A model generated the notes under the pieces. It made no database searches. It was given only the letters and a program-made list of their open reading frames with translations, and was not told where the DNA came from. From Tetrahymena thermophila SB210 (Eukaryota; Ciliophora; Oligohymenophorea; Hymenostomatida; Tetrahymenidae), in contig NW_002476075.1 in assembly GCF_000189635.1 (NCBI RefSeq), forward strand, positions 1-64,000: a stretch of DNA of 64,000 nucleotides. The letters are read 5' to 3'. Of the stretch, positions 13,342 through 27,300 are shown piece after piece (the first letter of the stretch is position 1; each line of letters begins with the position of its first letter). A program made the position numbers and the translations under genes.

Positions 13342-15368
13342 TTATTCTATTTATGATGATTTTATTTGCTTGATCTTTAATATAAGATATTTTATTAATT
13401 ATTTATTTTATAAGTTTGATTTAAATGTATTTAAATGATATCTTAAATTTCTGGATTTATTCTTTTCTTTTAAATAAGCAAAGTCCTACCATAAATTATA
13501 TTTATGTGTTTAAAACTTACATTTAAAATGAAAACAATTATTATTTCTATTTATATTCATATAAACATCAGGATTCTAAAGCTTTTAGCAAGGAAATTTC
13601 TTTATTCAGCTAATTTTAAGCAATTTCTCTAGTAATTCAATATTTTGCTTCTAAACTTAACATTAAGAATATGGCTAAAATATACGTTAAGGTTTATACT
13701 AATTTACTTTTTAATTTTGATCTTTGGAATTTTAAGAATTCTAAAATTAGTCAAACAGCTTTTTAAATGAGTTGATTGTAAAAAAATAAACAATCCTAAG
13801 GATTTAAATTGACTAATTTTATAATATTATTGATTTATCCTTATAAATTAAATAAATTTCTAGACAAACTTACAATAAATCCTATAACACATTTATTATC
13901 TTATTACTATTACACTTTTATCATTAGTATTTTATTGTTTAGAATTTTTTAATAATTTTATTACTTAAAATAAATGTAAAAGAGCTTCTGGAATTAATCT
14001 AATTTTATTAGTTACATACCTTTAGATATATTTAAATATAAATAATCAGAAAAATCTAAAAATTAATTTTTAATGTCATCATTTAGCATCCAATAAAAAA
14101 TCTATTTCTTGCTTATTTGATTGAATTACTGATTTATTAAATTATATAATCAATATTAAAAAAAGAAAAAAGTTAATTTATTTCTAAAATAAGTAAATAA
14201 ATAATAAATAATTAAACATATTTTTCTGTTAAAAAAAAGAAAGTAGATTTCAAATAAAAATAAATAAAAGATATTTATTATTTTTCAATTTTTTGCAGAA
14301 ATTAATAAATTCTCAAATTTAAAATATTTAATATTCTTCATAGCATAATAATTAAAAAAAATAAATTTATCCATTTTTTTAAATTAAAATATGAGAAAAT
14401 GTTTTCAAAATCTTTTTTATGTTAATGAAAATTATATATCATTGATTCTCAATTTTTAAGAAAAAGAATAAAGAAGAATCATTTACATGATAATTTAATT
14501 AAATTTGTAGTCTGAAGGAATAAAAGTAAATACAAATATTGATACTAATTAAATTATGACTAGATTCAATTTTATGATATTTTTCTTCATTTTCTGAGGC
14601 ATAAGCAATTTAAAATATGAATTTTTACAAGCATATGACTATCTCTTGAATTTATACTCATAAATAGAATTAAACATTTATTAAAAATTGAAATATATTT
14701 ACCTATTTTTGATTTTAATCTATTTTAAATCAATATTTTTATCAATTATGTTTCAATAGCATGATTTTGCTATTAAAGATAGTTAAAAAAATTTAAAGCA
14801 CAAACAATTATAAAAAGTTAAATTGATGCGCGAAAGGAAGTAGAAACTTTAAAAAGATAACTAGCTTTTAAACTTTTATATATACGATTTAGAAAGTAAT
14901 TTTATTTTGTTGCTTGATTCGCATTTCAAACAATTTAGATATTTAAAAAAAAAATGTCAATTTACAAAGAGTAATTTTTTTAATGTGATTATCCATGATA
15001 CTTTTTAAATGTCTGAGTGGAATATAAAATTTATTACTAAAGCAGAAATTATTTAAGTATGTATTTCATTTATATTTAACATTTTATAAAAAAACTGCTG
15101 TAGTAGCAAATAAAGTAGTAAGCGTTTTCTCTAATTTTTTATCATATACGTTTGTTTTATTAAAGATTCTTAATTATCTAACCTAATTATTATTAAAAGC
15201 AGGTTTCATGAATATAATTACAAAAATCTAAATTTCTTTCATGAAAATTAATAGACTTTTAAAATATAAGATTTTTTATGGTAATATAGAATTACATTTG
15301 TTTTGATTTTTATAATAATTTGATAAAAAAAACAAACAATATAATTTTTTTTTTCTTAAAAGAAGTCA
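13342..15368. other. 2 kb divergent intergenic region
   Basis: AT-rich DNA between the aldo/keto reductase (-) and the first Cys-rich membrane gene (+). It should hold both promoters. I find no open frame with coding character, no repeats beyond A/T runs and no RNA gene. Confidence 0.6.
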
Positions 15369-18300
15369 ATGAAATATTATCAGGTTACCGCTTTATTAGT
15401 TTTTATATTTAATAGTAAATTATTTATACATAAAATTTACAAATTTTATTAACATTCTTTTAAATACAATAAGTTATTAGTGTTAATTGCATTAGTCTGT
15501 ATAAAAATTGCACACAAATTTTAATGGAAGATAAATTTAATTTGAACAGTAATTTTCAAATTTTAAATATAAAGACTAGATATTTCTTTTATAATTTAAG
15601 GAAGTGAATGCTTGATTAATTAGGGTTCTCCAGATAATGTAAACGAGTACACTTAAAATTGTAAATATCTTTAATCTGATCAATGTATGGGTATTACTTA
15701 GCTGACTTGTAATGGTACAGTATCTAATTATATTTCTGCAAATACTTGCAAATCAAACAGCTTATTTACCATGAATTTTAAATAGTAATTATTTGAAATT
15801 AATTTTAAATTATATAATTTTTGAATTTACTAAAAATATTAGAAATAGATTTATATATAGACTTAAGCTAAGACTAGCAATTATTATTAGTTCTAATTAG
15901 TAAATCACTCCCATCAGTAGTTTCTTGAGTATAAATAATAAATTTTTATCTTATGATAATTAAGCCTTTTAGCAATTTTGTAGTGATACATCTCCATTTT
16001 ACTCTAATATCTTTGATTAAGTTGTCTATAATATTAATTAAGATTACTTAAATATAAGTTTTTCAGCTTTACCAAATTACAGCAAATCCTTTAGCACATA
16101 TCTCAAAGAAATTTTTCTAGCAGTTGAATATGTAATAAAATTCTTTTTTTTAATTTTAAATGAATGATGCTATTTTTATAAATTAATCTTCTAATTCCAT
16201 CACAATAAAGCAAAAATATAAATTTAAAATGATTATTTATTAAAAAAATAAAAGTGCCCTGATAATTGTAGTAGTTGTAGCAGCTCTGGTTGCCTACAAT
16301 GCAACTCTGGTTATTATTTAGATAATTAATAATGCTTATAATGTAGTTTATCCTGCTAAACATGCAATAATCCTTCAAATTGCTTAACCTGTTCAAGCAA
16401 CACAAAATAGTTAGATTAATAAAATTAATGTGACTGTAAAAATCCTAAAGATCAAAGAAATAATTATGTAGAATGTAGTTATTAAAATATTGCAGTCCTT
16501 AATGTATATTTAAGTAATACAACTCCTTAATTAATTATTGATTTAGGATCACCTTTTAAAGCTTTGTCTAAAGATTCAGTTTCCTCATAGTAGCTTTGCC
16601 AGTATATATTTGATCCTTAAACACTGAATCTCATAGGATAAAATTCTTAATGTTTCATTTAAGCAAACTAAATTATAGTCAATTTAAGTAAATTTTTAAA
16701 ATTATTTATTTTTAATTGATAAAAACATTTCTTTTTTATTTAAATATAGCTGACTCATCTACAATAATGGAAAATAATTCAATAAAAATTTTACCTAATA
16801 CCTTATAATTTCTAGATTACTAAGTCCCTATTGATACATTCTATCAAAATTAAGTATTTTAAAAGTCAGTAAGTGATCCTCTATTAGAATTCAAATATAA
16901 CTCTATTGAAAATACTTGTAATCCTATAGGTATAGAATTTAAAAGTATAAAAAACGACGCTTAAAGAGGATTTCTGAATATTTAATGGATTCTTTAAGAA
17001 GTTACAGGGCAATTAACTGCAGGATAAAAATAATAAATAGATAATTTATTCTAAATAGCTAATTAAAATTAAAATACTTTCTTAATAATAAAACCTGAGC
17101 TAATTCCTCCTAATCAAAATATTACAATTATTTTTAACTACACATTAAAGGTTAATAAAAATGGCTAATAAATTTTTTAAATATTTTATTAAAAATAAAA
17201 AATGATAAAAGCGAATTATCTGCAATCTTCATATCCTCCAATTTATAGGTAGATAATAATTTTATCCAGATTTAATATATATATTTTTTTATTATTTAAA
17301 TTAGATTTTAGAGCTTAAATTATTACTTTTAATTTTCTATTTAAATCTGTGAATTAGGAAGCCAAATATTTATATAATAAGAATCGCTTGATATATAAAT
17401 TATCTCTCCTGAGCTATCTTTAATATAAAAAAACATGTAGAACTATAATTAATCTTATTTTGAGTTAGATATACCTCCTTATTCCTTACCATCTAATTCA
17501 GTGTTCAACTTTAGCGTAAGACTTATTATTTAGATTTTCAAAAGATAAACTTTTAAATTGCATATGTTATACGTATTAGCCATTTTTTTTATATCTTCTA
17601 TTAATTTTATTGTTCTCTGAATTTACTAATTAGAATAAAATTAGTTAGATAAGTTATAAATTATGCAACAAAAAATTGCGAAACTAATATTTATTAAAGC
17701 TTTTATTTAATAGGTGATATTTAGCATTCACTCTTAAAGCAATATAAAGACTGAACTTAATATAGCATAAAACATTGAAACCTCTAATCTGTATGTTACT
17801 ATCTAAGGTGGATCTAACTAAATAGTCAACTACAATAAAAAACTTTATTTAGTTTCAGACTTTCAAGATTTAGAAATTTAAAATTCTAATTCCTAAGAAA
17901 ACCTTCAATTTAAATGGACTTGCTTTAATCCAACAAATAAGGACCATATCTGCTACGACTAAAAAAATTAGTAAATTCAACTTTAGCAAGGACAAAATAG
18001 TATTTCTATTCTAGAGAATACTTTTTAACCATATACAATAATTATATTTACAATAACCATTACTAAATTGAATAGATCATAGAGCTTTTCTACAACTTGT
18101 TTTTTTAATGACATAGATATACCACCATTAAAAGTAATAAGTCCTTTAAAATAATAAAATTAAAGAGTAAATTTAAATTAAGAGCTTTCATTTTAATTAA
18201 TCCACGAAAATAATAATAATCTTGATAATTTATAATATACAGGAACTATATCATACAAAAATAAAGTAGTGGGTTTTGTTAAATTTGATTATTTTTAAGT

Positions 18301-20851
18301 CAAATTTAGAATTTAGAACTATTTTAATTAAATAGATTCTTAATTTAATACTTTACAAATTCGTTTCACTGTATCTAATCCATCTTACTCATCACCAAGT
18401 ATCTCTGTACAAGATATTTAAATAAATATACCTCCACAAAATTGTTAATTAATTATAACTCCATCAGAAGGAATGGCTATTTAAACTTTTTTTAGCATAC
18501 AGTTATCTAACTGTTAAGATTAAGATTAACCATTAACATACTAATTCTTCTATTACATGAATTAATTTGAATATTAATAAGAGCTTAATGGACCGTATGA
18601 TATTAATAGAAGGTAAATTAATGATTAAAGTATTAATAATATGGTAGAAACAATACTACCTTCAGGAGATATAATTATTATGGCATAAGTAATTGATTCT
18701 CTATATGCTACATTTAACATAACTCAAACTATAAAAGTCTATAAGCAAAACAAAACAGATGAACAATACCAATAGTTAGCTAATTAAATAATTTAATAAT
18801 AATAATAAACATAACCATAATTAGACTAAAAACTTGTTACTTTAGCTGTTATCGGTGATGATATAAGTATAAATCAGTAATTAGCAAATTCAAAATTAAT
18901 TGATTATTTAAAAATGACAATGATTTCTTAGCTATGCGAAAATTCTAAATAATTACCAACATTTTCTCTATTACCTACAATTGCTAATAAAGTAATAGCC
19001 AGATTATAATAAACTAATTTTCAAATAGAAAATAAAAATAAAAGCAAAATAATTAATTAGATAAAATACAATATTTTAAATATTAACTCAATCCTATTAA
19101 CCAATAGTTTAACTTAAATATAGAAAGACAATGACTTAGTTATATAAAATCTAATTGACTAATTCAAAATATTAAATTATACTATTAATTAAAATTCAAG
19201 CAATTTTCCTGAAGATCTCTAAACTTATGACAATTTATCAAGCCAGATAGGTTAAATGCTTTCTAATTAAATGTAGCCTAATTAGGGAGAAGTTGTTTTG
19301 AAAGCCAATTTATCTAATATTTTAATAAACTAAATAACTTAACAATTTATCAGCAGATATGCGATAGTTTAAGCTACTCCATCTTAAAAATAAACGAATA
19401 CTTACTAAATAGTGTAGAGTACATATTATTAAAATATTTATGAAAATACAACAAGTTTTTAAAAATATGTTTAAAAACTAAAAGACATAGATAGCAATTT
19501 TTAGTATTCAAAAAATTCATTAATTTCAATTCAAATAAATAATAATCAAAATACAACTTTTACTGATATTATTTACTCTTTTAATTGTGTTAACTATTCA
19601 TAAAAGTATTAAATTACTTGTTTATAATAGGCTATTAATGAATGGACTAAAGAATATTGCTCTTTAATTTACCAAAATAATAATAATTATCAATGCTTAT
19701 GCAAATATTAATATCCTACGACTATAATAGAAGACATTGATGATATGATAATAAAATAAGAAAAAGAAGTAAAAAGTTAAGATAAATTTATTTTTATGTA
19801 CTCAATCATGTAATTATTATTAGCCATAACATTAATTTGGCTCATATTATTTGTTTATGGAAAGAACTTAGATTTTAAAAGTGAACAAAAGATAAACTTA
19901 ATTAACTTACTTGAAAATAAAGAGCTAAAAGATTATTAATAAAAATATTAACAATAAATTCAAGTTTTATCTTCTTAAACACAATAAACTTAGCAATAAT
20001 TCTTAACAACACCAATGCATACTCATGCAAAATTAATTTCAAATAGTGTTAACATTGAAAATAATTTCTAGGCAAGATTTTACTAGAAATACATGATGCA
20101 AAAAAGTGTTCTTTAAAGAAAAAAAACATTTATTAAATTAAAAGATTAAAATAATGTAAAATAAATTACCAAACAATTAGATATAGAGGAAGATGAAGAA
20201 GATTTAACAATTGAAAAGATTTAGTAAAGTGAGAAAATTCCAGAAAAAAATTACATTGAAAATACTTAAAAAAATACTTAAATATAAATAAGTGAATAAA
20301 CAAAATAAAATTTTTAACAAATCTCCTATTTCAAAAAACTGGTATCATTACATTTTACAATAGGGACCTTTTACACATTCGATAAGTAAATTTCTCGATC
20401 CACCCGGTTTACTCTTTTGTTCTTTAAAATTACACATATTTTAGTCATTTCAATATCTTTTGCATAATATAATTAAGTAGAAGAAATTTTATTAACAGCA
20501 ATTATCGACGGTGTTTTATTAGAAATTATTTTTCTATTAATTCAATAATTTATAAAATAAAAAAATATTGGAAAATGCCTATCATTATTTTCTTTAATAA
20601 TAATGCTTATAATTTACTTTTATATAGCAATGATAATGTCTTACGCAAAGGAATATGATGAATTTCAGGATTTTCTCATATTATTTGGAATTTCGATTTC
20701 AATTAATATATTTATATTTCAGTTTATAATATCTTCTTGGATAATTATTATCATCAATAATTTTTTTAAAAATACTGATGATATAAACTTTTATAGTTAA
20801 TTATTTCATGTATTAGATATGTAATCCTTTTTATTATATATTGATGTTTGA
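15369..20851 (+). CDS. REJ/GPS-type membrane protein with one Cys-rich unit (paralogue A)
   Basis: About 1590 residues in seven exons: 15369..15414, 15601..15784, 15861..16131, 16255..16687, 16750..17248, 17314..17515 and 17714..20851. Exon 1 encodes a signal peptide (MKYYQVTALLVFIF). Residues 20-167 form a secreted domain with paired Cys. Residues 168-240 form a furin-like Cys-rich block (CPDNCSSCSSSGCLQC). Beta-rich segments follow. A REJ-like region begins with LQFKWTCFNP (about 610) and LTYQFFYYMNQ (about 817), ending LPSGDIIIMAQVID. A GPS-like motif has the spaced W/C/C pattern (NEWTKEYCS then YQCLCKYQ, about 1187-1210). One membrane segment (about 1240) is followed by a long cytoplasmic Gln-rich linker, then about four more membrane segments (1442-1560). 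The order REJ-GPS-TM recalls polycystin-1, but I see no PLAT domain or pore. The usual His-Leu before the GPS cleavage point is absent, so self-cleavage is doubtful. The next gene is its larger paralogue. Confidence 0.85.
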
Positions 20852-21325
20852 ATTATATTAAAATATGATGCCTTTACTTTGTTTCAATCTAATATTCAAA
20901 TCCAAAAAAAACGCTTATTTTCTCTCAAATTAAATCTTCTAGAAATTTTCTATTTGATTATGTGCATGATTTAGAAACTCTAAAATTGAAATATGTTTCT
21001 TTAAATACTTTACCCCATAGATTATGCTTATTAATTATTGTAATACAAAAAATGTGTGAATCTTTTTCTTATCGTTTATATTATTATTAAGATTCAAAGA
21101 TATTAATTTCAAAATATTTCCAATTTATAAATTAAAATTAACAGTTTTATCTGTGTTCCTCCCCACTCCTTTAATATTAATTATTACAAAATATCAAAAT
21201 ATAATTACATTTCAAAAAAAAGAAACTAAGAATAATTTATTCTTTGAAATGATTGATTGATTTGAAAAAAAAATATAATAATTAATTTAAGAAAAATTGA
21301 TTAAGTTTATTTTCTGAAAAGAATA
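20852..21325. other. Spacer between tandem paralogues A and B
   Basis: About 470 AT-rich bases between the stop codon of paralogue A and the start of paralogue B on the same strand. It holds A's 3' UTR and B's promoter. No feature is recognised. Confidence 0.6.
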
Positions 21326-24300
21326 ATGAGTTTAAAAAAGTTAATAATTACCTTAAATATCTTAGTTTTCAGTAAATTTAATAATTTTTGTAAGCGTAAA
21401 TAAATAAATTTATTTTAATATTAATTTAGATATATTTGCATCCTAGTACTAGGATTGCGGAACATTCTTACAAACTATTGGATTTAATACTACAAGTAGA
21501 CATTATAATTATAAAAAGCTAAAATTAAATATTTTAATTTTTAAAAAGGTAGTGTGTGCCTTGTTAACTAAGGACACCCAACTTCTGTTAGTGAATTTAG
21601 TTAATACTTATCTTCAACCTATTGCTTAAATATTGTAGGAAATATTTGCTCATCTAGTGTTACTTATGTTTCAGGTCCAAACTGTATGTCAAATAGCTAA
21701 ATATCGGTTATATATAACTCGTAAATTGATTAAAATTCATTATGTTATTTAATTTAATTAAATTTTTACAAATGACAATATTAGATATTTTAGATTAATT
21801 TTCTTTTATAACATATTAAATATTATTAATTTTTTATAAGAGTCTAATACTTTTCAAAAGTAGGATTTTACATAAAAGGATCTGTAAATACTGCTTCAAC
21901 AATAACATCAACAGGTCCTTCATTTTACGTGAATAATTAAGCATATAGTTATAGTACTCTAAACTTTACCAAATATTGCACTAACTACTACTATAATGTT
22001 TTTTAAAATACAATCACAATGACCTCAACAAATTATTTGAATGCAACTTTTTCTGTTTTGCCACTGACATAAAAATCCTACTAAACAATATATAGTGCAA
22101 TTATAGTTGCTTTATAATATGTAAATTTTTTTAATTTTTCTAAAAATTTTTATACTATGTATTTTATAATTAAAATTAAAAATCTTTAAATTTCATAAGT
22201 ATAAAAATAGTAACCACAATAAATATATTATTTTATTAATTTATATATTAATAAAAATTATAAATAAGCTTTTATTTATTAAAATTTAAAATATTAAAGT
22301 GCCCAAATTATTGTACAAGTTGCGATGATAGTGCTTGCTACTCATGTTAATAAGGATATTACCCTGCTGGTTTGAATTGTCTTTAATGCGACCCCTCATG
22401 TTTATCCTGTATCGATAGTGGACCATTAAATTGTAGTATTTGTTAGTAATCAGGTTATTTTATCTCTCAAAATTAAAATAATTTGTGTGTTTCATAATGT
22501 GATACTACATAAGCATAATATATAGATACCTCAAATCCAAAGCAAAAATATTGTAAAAAATGTGGTAATAGTTTGTGTTAAACTTGTTCGAATTCTACTA
22601 GCTGCACAAGCTGTATAAGCGGGTATTATTTAAACAATGGATATTGCCTAAAATGTGATGTATCTTGTTTAACTTGTTCTGGAGCAGGTCCATAAATGTG
22701 TACAATTTGCTCATAGGCTAATTATTACATATCAATTATGTAAAATAATATTTGTGCTTCTTCATGTGATCCAGCTTAGGGTCAGTATATAGATACATCT
22801 AATGCATAACAAATGTATTGTAGAGTATGTAATAGCCCTTGTATTTTATGTAATAGTAGTACTTCATGCATTTCTTGCTAATAAGGCTTCTATTTAAATG
22901 GTAATTAATGTATTAAATGTGATGATTCTTGTTAGTCATGTAATGGTACAGGGCCAAGTAATTGTTTAATTTGCAAATAATCTGGTTATTTTATTTCAAT
23001 TAAATTAAATAATATTTGCGTTAATCAGTGTGATTTAAGTAAAGCTTAATTTATAGATAACTTATCAAATCCATAATAATAATATTGTGTGCCATGCAGT
23101 AATTTATGCTAAACATGTAATAATGCTTCTAGTTGCTCAACATGCATATAAGGTTATTATTTTAATGGAAACTAGTGTTCTAAATGTGATAGTTCATGTT
23201 TATCTTGCACTGGATAGGGAGCAGGGAATTGTGATATCTGCTAAAATAGCTATTTTATTTCTGTAAAGTAGAATAATATATGCGTACCTGATTGCAATCT
23301 TAATTAAGCTTAGTATGTAGATTAAACTAATCCTAACCAATATTACTGTAGATAGTGCTTAAGCTCTTGCTAAACTTGCACTAGTTAATAAAATTGCACT
23401 AGTTGTATATAAGGTTATTATTTAAATCAAAATTAATGCTTAAAATGCAATGATTCTTGTCTATCCTGTACAGGTTCTGATCCTAATAACTGCTCTATCT
23501 GTTCACAGCCAGGTTATTATATATCCATAAATTAAAATAATCTATGTGTACCATAGTGTGATCTTAAATAATCATAATATGTAGATTCAAGTAACTCATC
23601 TTAATTGTATTGTAGAAAATGCCTTGATTCTTGTTAAACATGTAATGATGGTAAAAGCTGTACTTCTTGTTTATAAGGCTATTATTTAGCTAATAATTTA
23701 TGTAGTAAGTGTGATAGCTCATGTGCAACATGTTAAGGATCTAGTTCCTCTGATTGTATTATTTGCAATCAAAGTAGTTATTTTATTTCAGTTAAATAAA
23801 ATAATATTTGTGCTCCACTATGTGATTTATCATAGTCTCAGTTTATTGATAATTCAAATCCTTAGCAAGCATATTGCAGAACATGCATTAGTTCATGCTA
23901 AACTTGCACAAATTCAACTAGCTGCACTTCTTGTATTCAAGGGTATTATCTGAATGGAAGTCTATGTTCTTAATGTGATCCTTCTTGCTAATCATGTGCT
24001 GGATCTACTTCATCTGATTGTATCATCTGTGCATAAAATGGCTACTATATTTCTATTAATTTGAATAAATAATGTGTAGCTTCATGTAATACTTCGCAAG
24101 CATAATACATAGATAATTTAACTAATCCATTATAACCTTATTGCAGATAATGTAGTGCTTTATGCTAAACATGTAGTGATTCTTAAGGTTGCACAACATG
24201 CATACAAGGTTATTACTTGTAAGGAAGTTAATGTATTGCTTGCGATTCTTCATGCCTATCGTGTACAAAAGCTGGGCCATCAAACTGTATTGTTTGTTAG

Positions 24301-27300
24301 CAAAATAGTTACTTAATATCTATAAAATTAAATAATATTTGCGTTGCTAGCTGTGATTTAGCTTTAGGCTAATATATTGACAAGAGTAATCCATAATAAT
24401 TTTATTGTAGGTAATGTTCTAGCTTTTGTTAGTAATGTACTGATTCATAAAATTGTGCAATATGTGTTTAAGGTTACTATTTAAATGATAATAAATGCTT
24501 TTAATGTGATGATTCTTGCTTATCCTGTTTTGGATAGGGACCAAGTAGTTGTACAATTTGCTAATAAATTGGATCATATATTTCAACTAAATTGAATAAT
24601 TAATGTGTCCAACAATGTGATACTACACAAGCTTAATATGTTGATTCAACTACTAACCCACAACAATATTATTGCAGATAATGCCCTGACTCTTGTCAAG
24701 TATGTAATAATGCATCGAGTTGCACTATTTGTAAAATTGGATATTATTTAAATGGAAATATATGCTCTCTATGCGATAATTCTTGTTTGTCTTGCTCTGG
24801 CCCAGGATCAAATAATTGCTTAATTTGTAAATAATAAGGTTATTATATTTCTAATAAACTAAATAATAGTTGTGTATCAGAATGCGATACAAGTTAGCAA
24901 TAGTATGTGGATAGCACTACAAATGCTTCACAGATGTATTGTAAGCAATGTGATTAATCCTGTTTAAAATGTAAAGATGGAAATAGTTGTCTTTCATGCA
25001 AAGACGGTTATTATTTTGTTGGAAGTTTATGTTCTCAGTGTCAATTAGGTTATTTTATGAAAGATAATGTATGTACTAAATGTGATGATTCTTGCTAATC
25101 TTGTTCAGGGTTAGGACCTACTAATTGCATCATTTGTTCTTAATCTAACTATTATATATCTGTTTCATAAAATAATATTTGTGTGCCTGAATGTGATTTA
25201 ACATAATCTCAATATATAGATAAAATAACAAATCCTTAATAAATGTATTGTAGAAAATGTCCTAGTTCTTGTTAGAGTTGTAGCAGTGATACAAGTTGTA
25301 CATCTTGCACATAAGGATATTTTTTAAGCTAGAATCAATGTTATTAATGTGATGCTTCATGCTTAACATGTTCAGGGCCAGGACATGTAAATTGCATCAT
25401 CTGTGCTTAATCCAATTATTATATATCTGCTAAATAAAATAATTCATGTGTTTCGGTTTGTGATACAACATAAGGTTAGTACATAGATAATTTAACGAAT
25501 CCGAAGCAAATGTATTGTAAGTTGTGCAACTCATAATGCCAGACTTGTAGTAGCTAATAAAATTGCACTTCATGTGTATAAGGATATTATTTAAACCAAA
25601 GTCAGTGCTAGTAATGTGATTCTTCTTGTTTAACTTGCTCAGGAGCGGGTGCATCTGCTTGCTTTATTTGCTATTAATCAGGATTTTATATATCTACTTA
25701 GCTAAATAATACTTGTGTTTCTTAATGCGATGTCCATTAAGGCTATTATGTTGATAGTACTACAAATCCATAATAAATGTACTGTAGGTAATGTAGTAGT
25801 AATTGCTTAATATGTTCAGACTAGAATAATTGCACATAATGTAATGATGGTTATTTTTTAAATTAAAATTAATGTAAGAAATGTGATTCCTCTTGTTAGT
25901 CTTGCTATGGTTCAGATCCAAGTAATTGTGACATTTGTTCTTAAGCAGATTATTTTATTTCAATAAAATTAAATAATATTTGTGTATCTTAATGTGATTT
26001 GACCTAAGGCTAATACATAGATACAATTTTTAATTAAAAATAAAAATATTGTAGAGTTTGCCCCTCTTTTTGTCAAACCTGTACAAATTCAATTAACTGT
26101 ACTTCATGTATCCAAGGCTATTATTTGAATAACAATTAATGCTAAAAATGCGATGATTCATGCCTATCTTGTTCTGGACCTGGCAATTCAAACTGTATTA
26201 TTTGCTCATAACCAAACTATTACATCTCTACAAAATAAAATAATTAATGTGTTCAATAATGTGACTTAACTTAAGCTTAATATATAGACACAACAACAAA
26301 TCCATCACAAAAATATTGCAAATAATGCTCTAATTTATGTTAAACTTGTAGTAATTAAGTAAATTGCGATTCTTGTATATAGGGTTATTTTATGGATGGG
26401 AATTCTTGTAAATAATGTGATAGCTCATGCTTATCTTGTACTGCTGCTGGCCCAAGCATGTGTAATATATGCATTTCATAAGGATATTTTATATCTATAA
26501 AAGAAAACAATAAATGTGTGCCAGTATGTGATACTAATCAAGCTTAATACATAGATAGTTAAACTAATAGTTTATAAAAGTATTGCAGATAATGCAGTAG
26601 CCTATGCCAGACTTGTAGTAACTCTTCAAGCTGTAATTCTTGTATATAAGGTTATTATTTGAATGGAAATCAATGCTTTGCATGTGATAATTCTTGTTTG
26701 ACATGCAGCGGACCAAGTCAAAACAATTGTATAATTTGTAAGTAATTAGGTTACTATATATCTGTAAAATAAAATAATATTTGTGTATAAGATTGTGATT
26801 TAAACAGTGCTTAATATATTGATAGCACCACTAATAGTTAACAAAATATTTGTAGACAATGTAATTCAGTCTGTTAAACTTGCAGTAATTAATTAACTTG
26901 TAATTCATGCATACAGGGTTATTATTTAAAGGATAGTTAATGTAATTAGTGTGATGTATCATGCAAAACTTGCACAGGACCTGAAGCTTCAAAATGTGTC
27001 ATTTGCTAATAAAGTAATTATTATATTTCAATTAAGTAAAATAATATTTGTGTTCCATCTTGCGATTAGTCCCAAGCTTAATTTGTAGATACTACGACAA
27101 ATTAATTATAAAAATACTGCAGGCCTTGTAATACTCTTTGCTAAACTTGTAACAATTAAATAAGTTGTCTTAGTTGCCTCTAAGGATATTATTTAAATGG
27201 AAATTCATGCAATTTGTGCGATGATTCATGTTTATCTTGTTCTGGATAAGGACCAACAAATTGTACTGTCTGTAAATAAGCAGGATATTATATTTCTACT

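Noticed and set aside
12567..13438. Extra frames overlapping the aldo/keto reductase on both strands
   Set aside because: They are other-frame shadows of the complete 348-residue reductase.
16103..16405. Minus-strand 100-residue frame
   Set aside because: It lies opposite an intron and the Cys-rich exon of paralogue A and has no features of its own.
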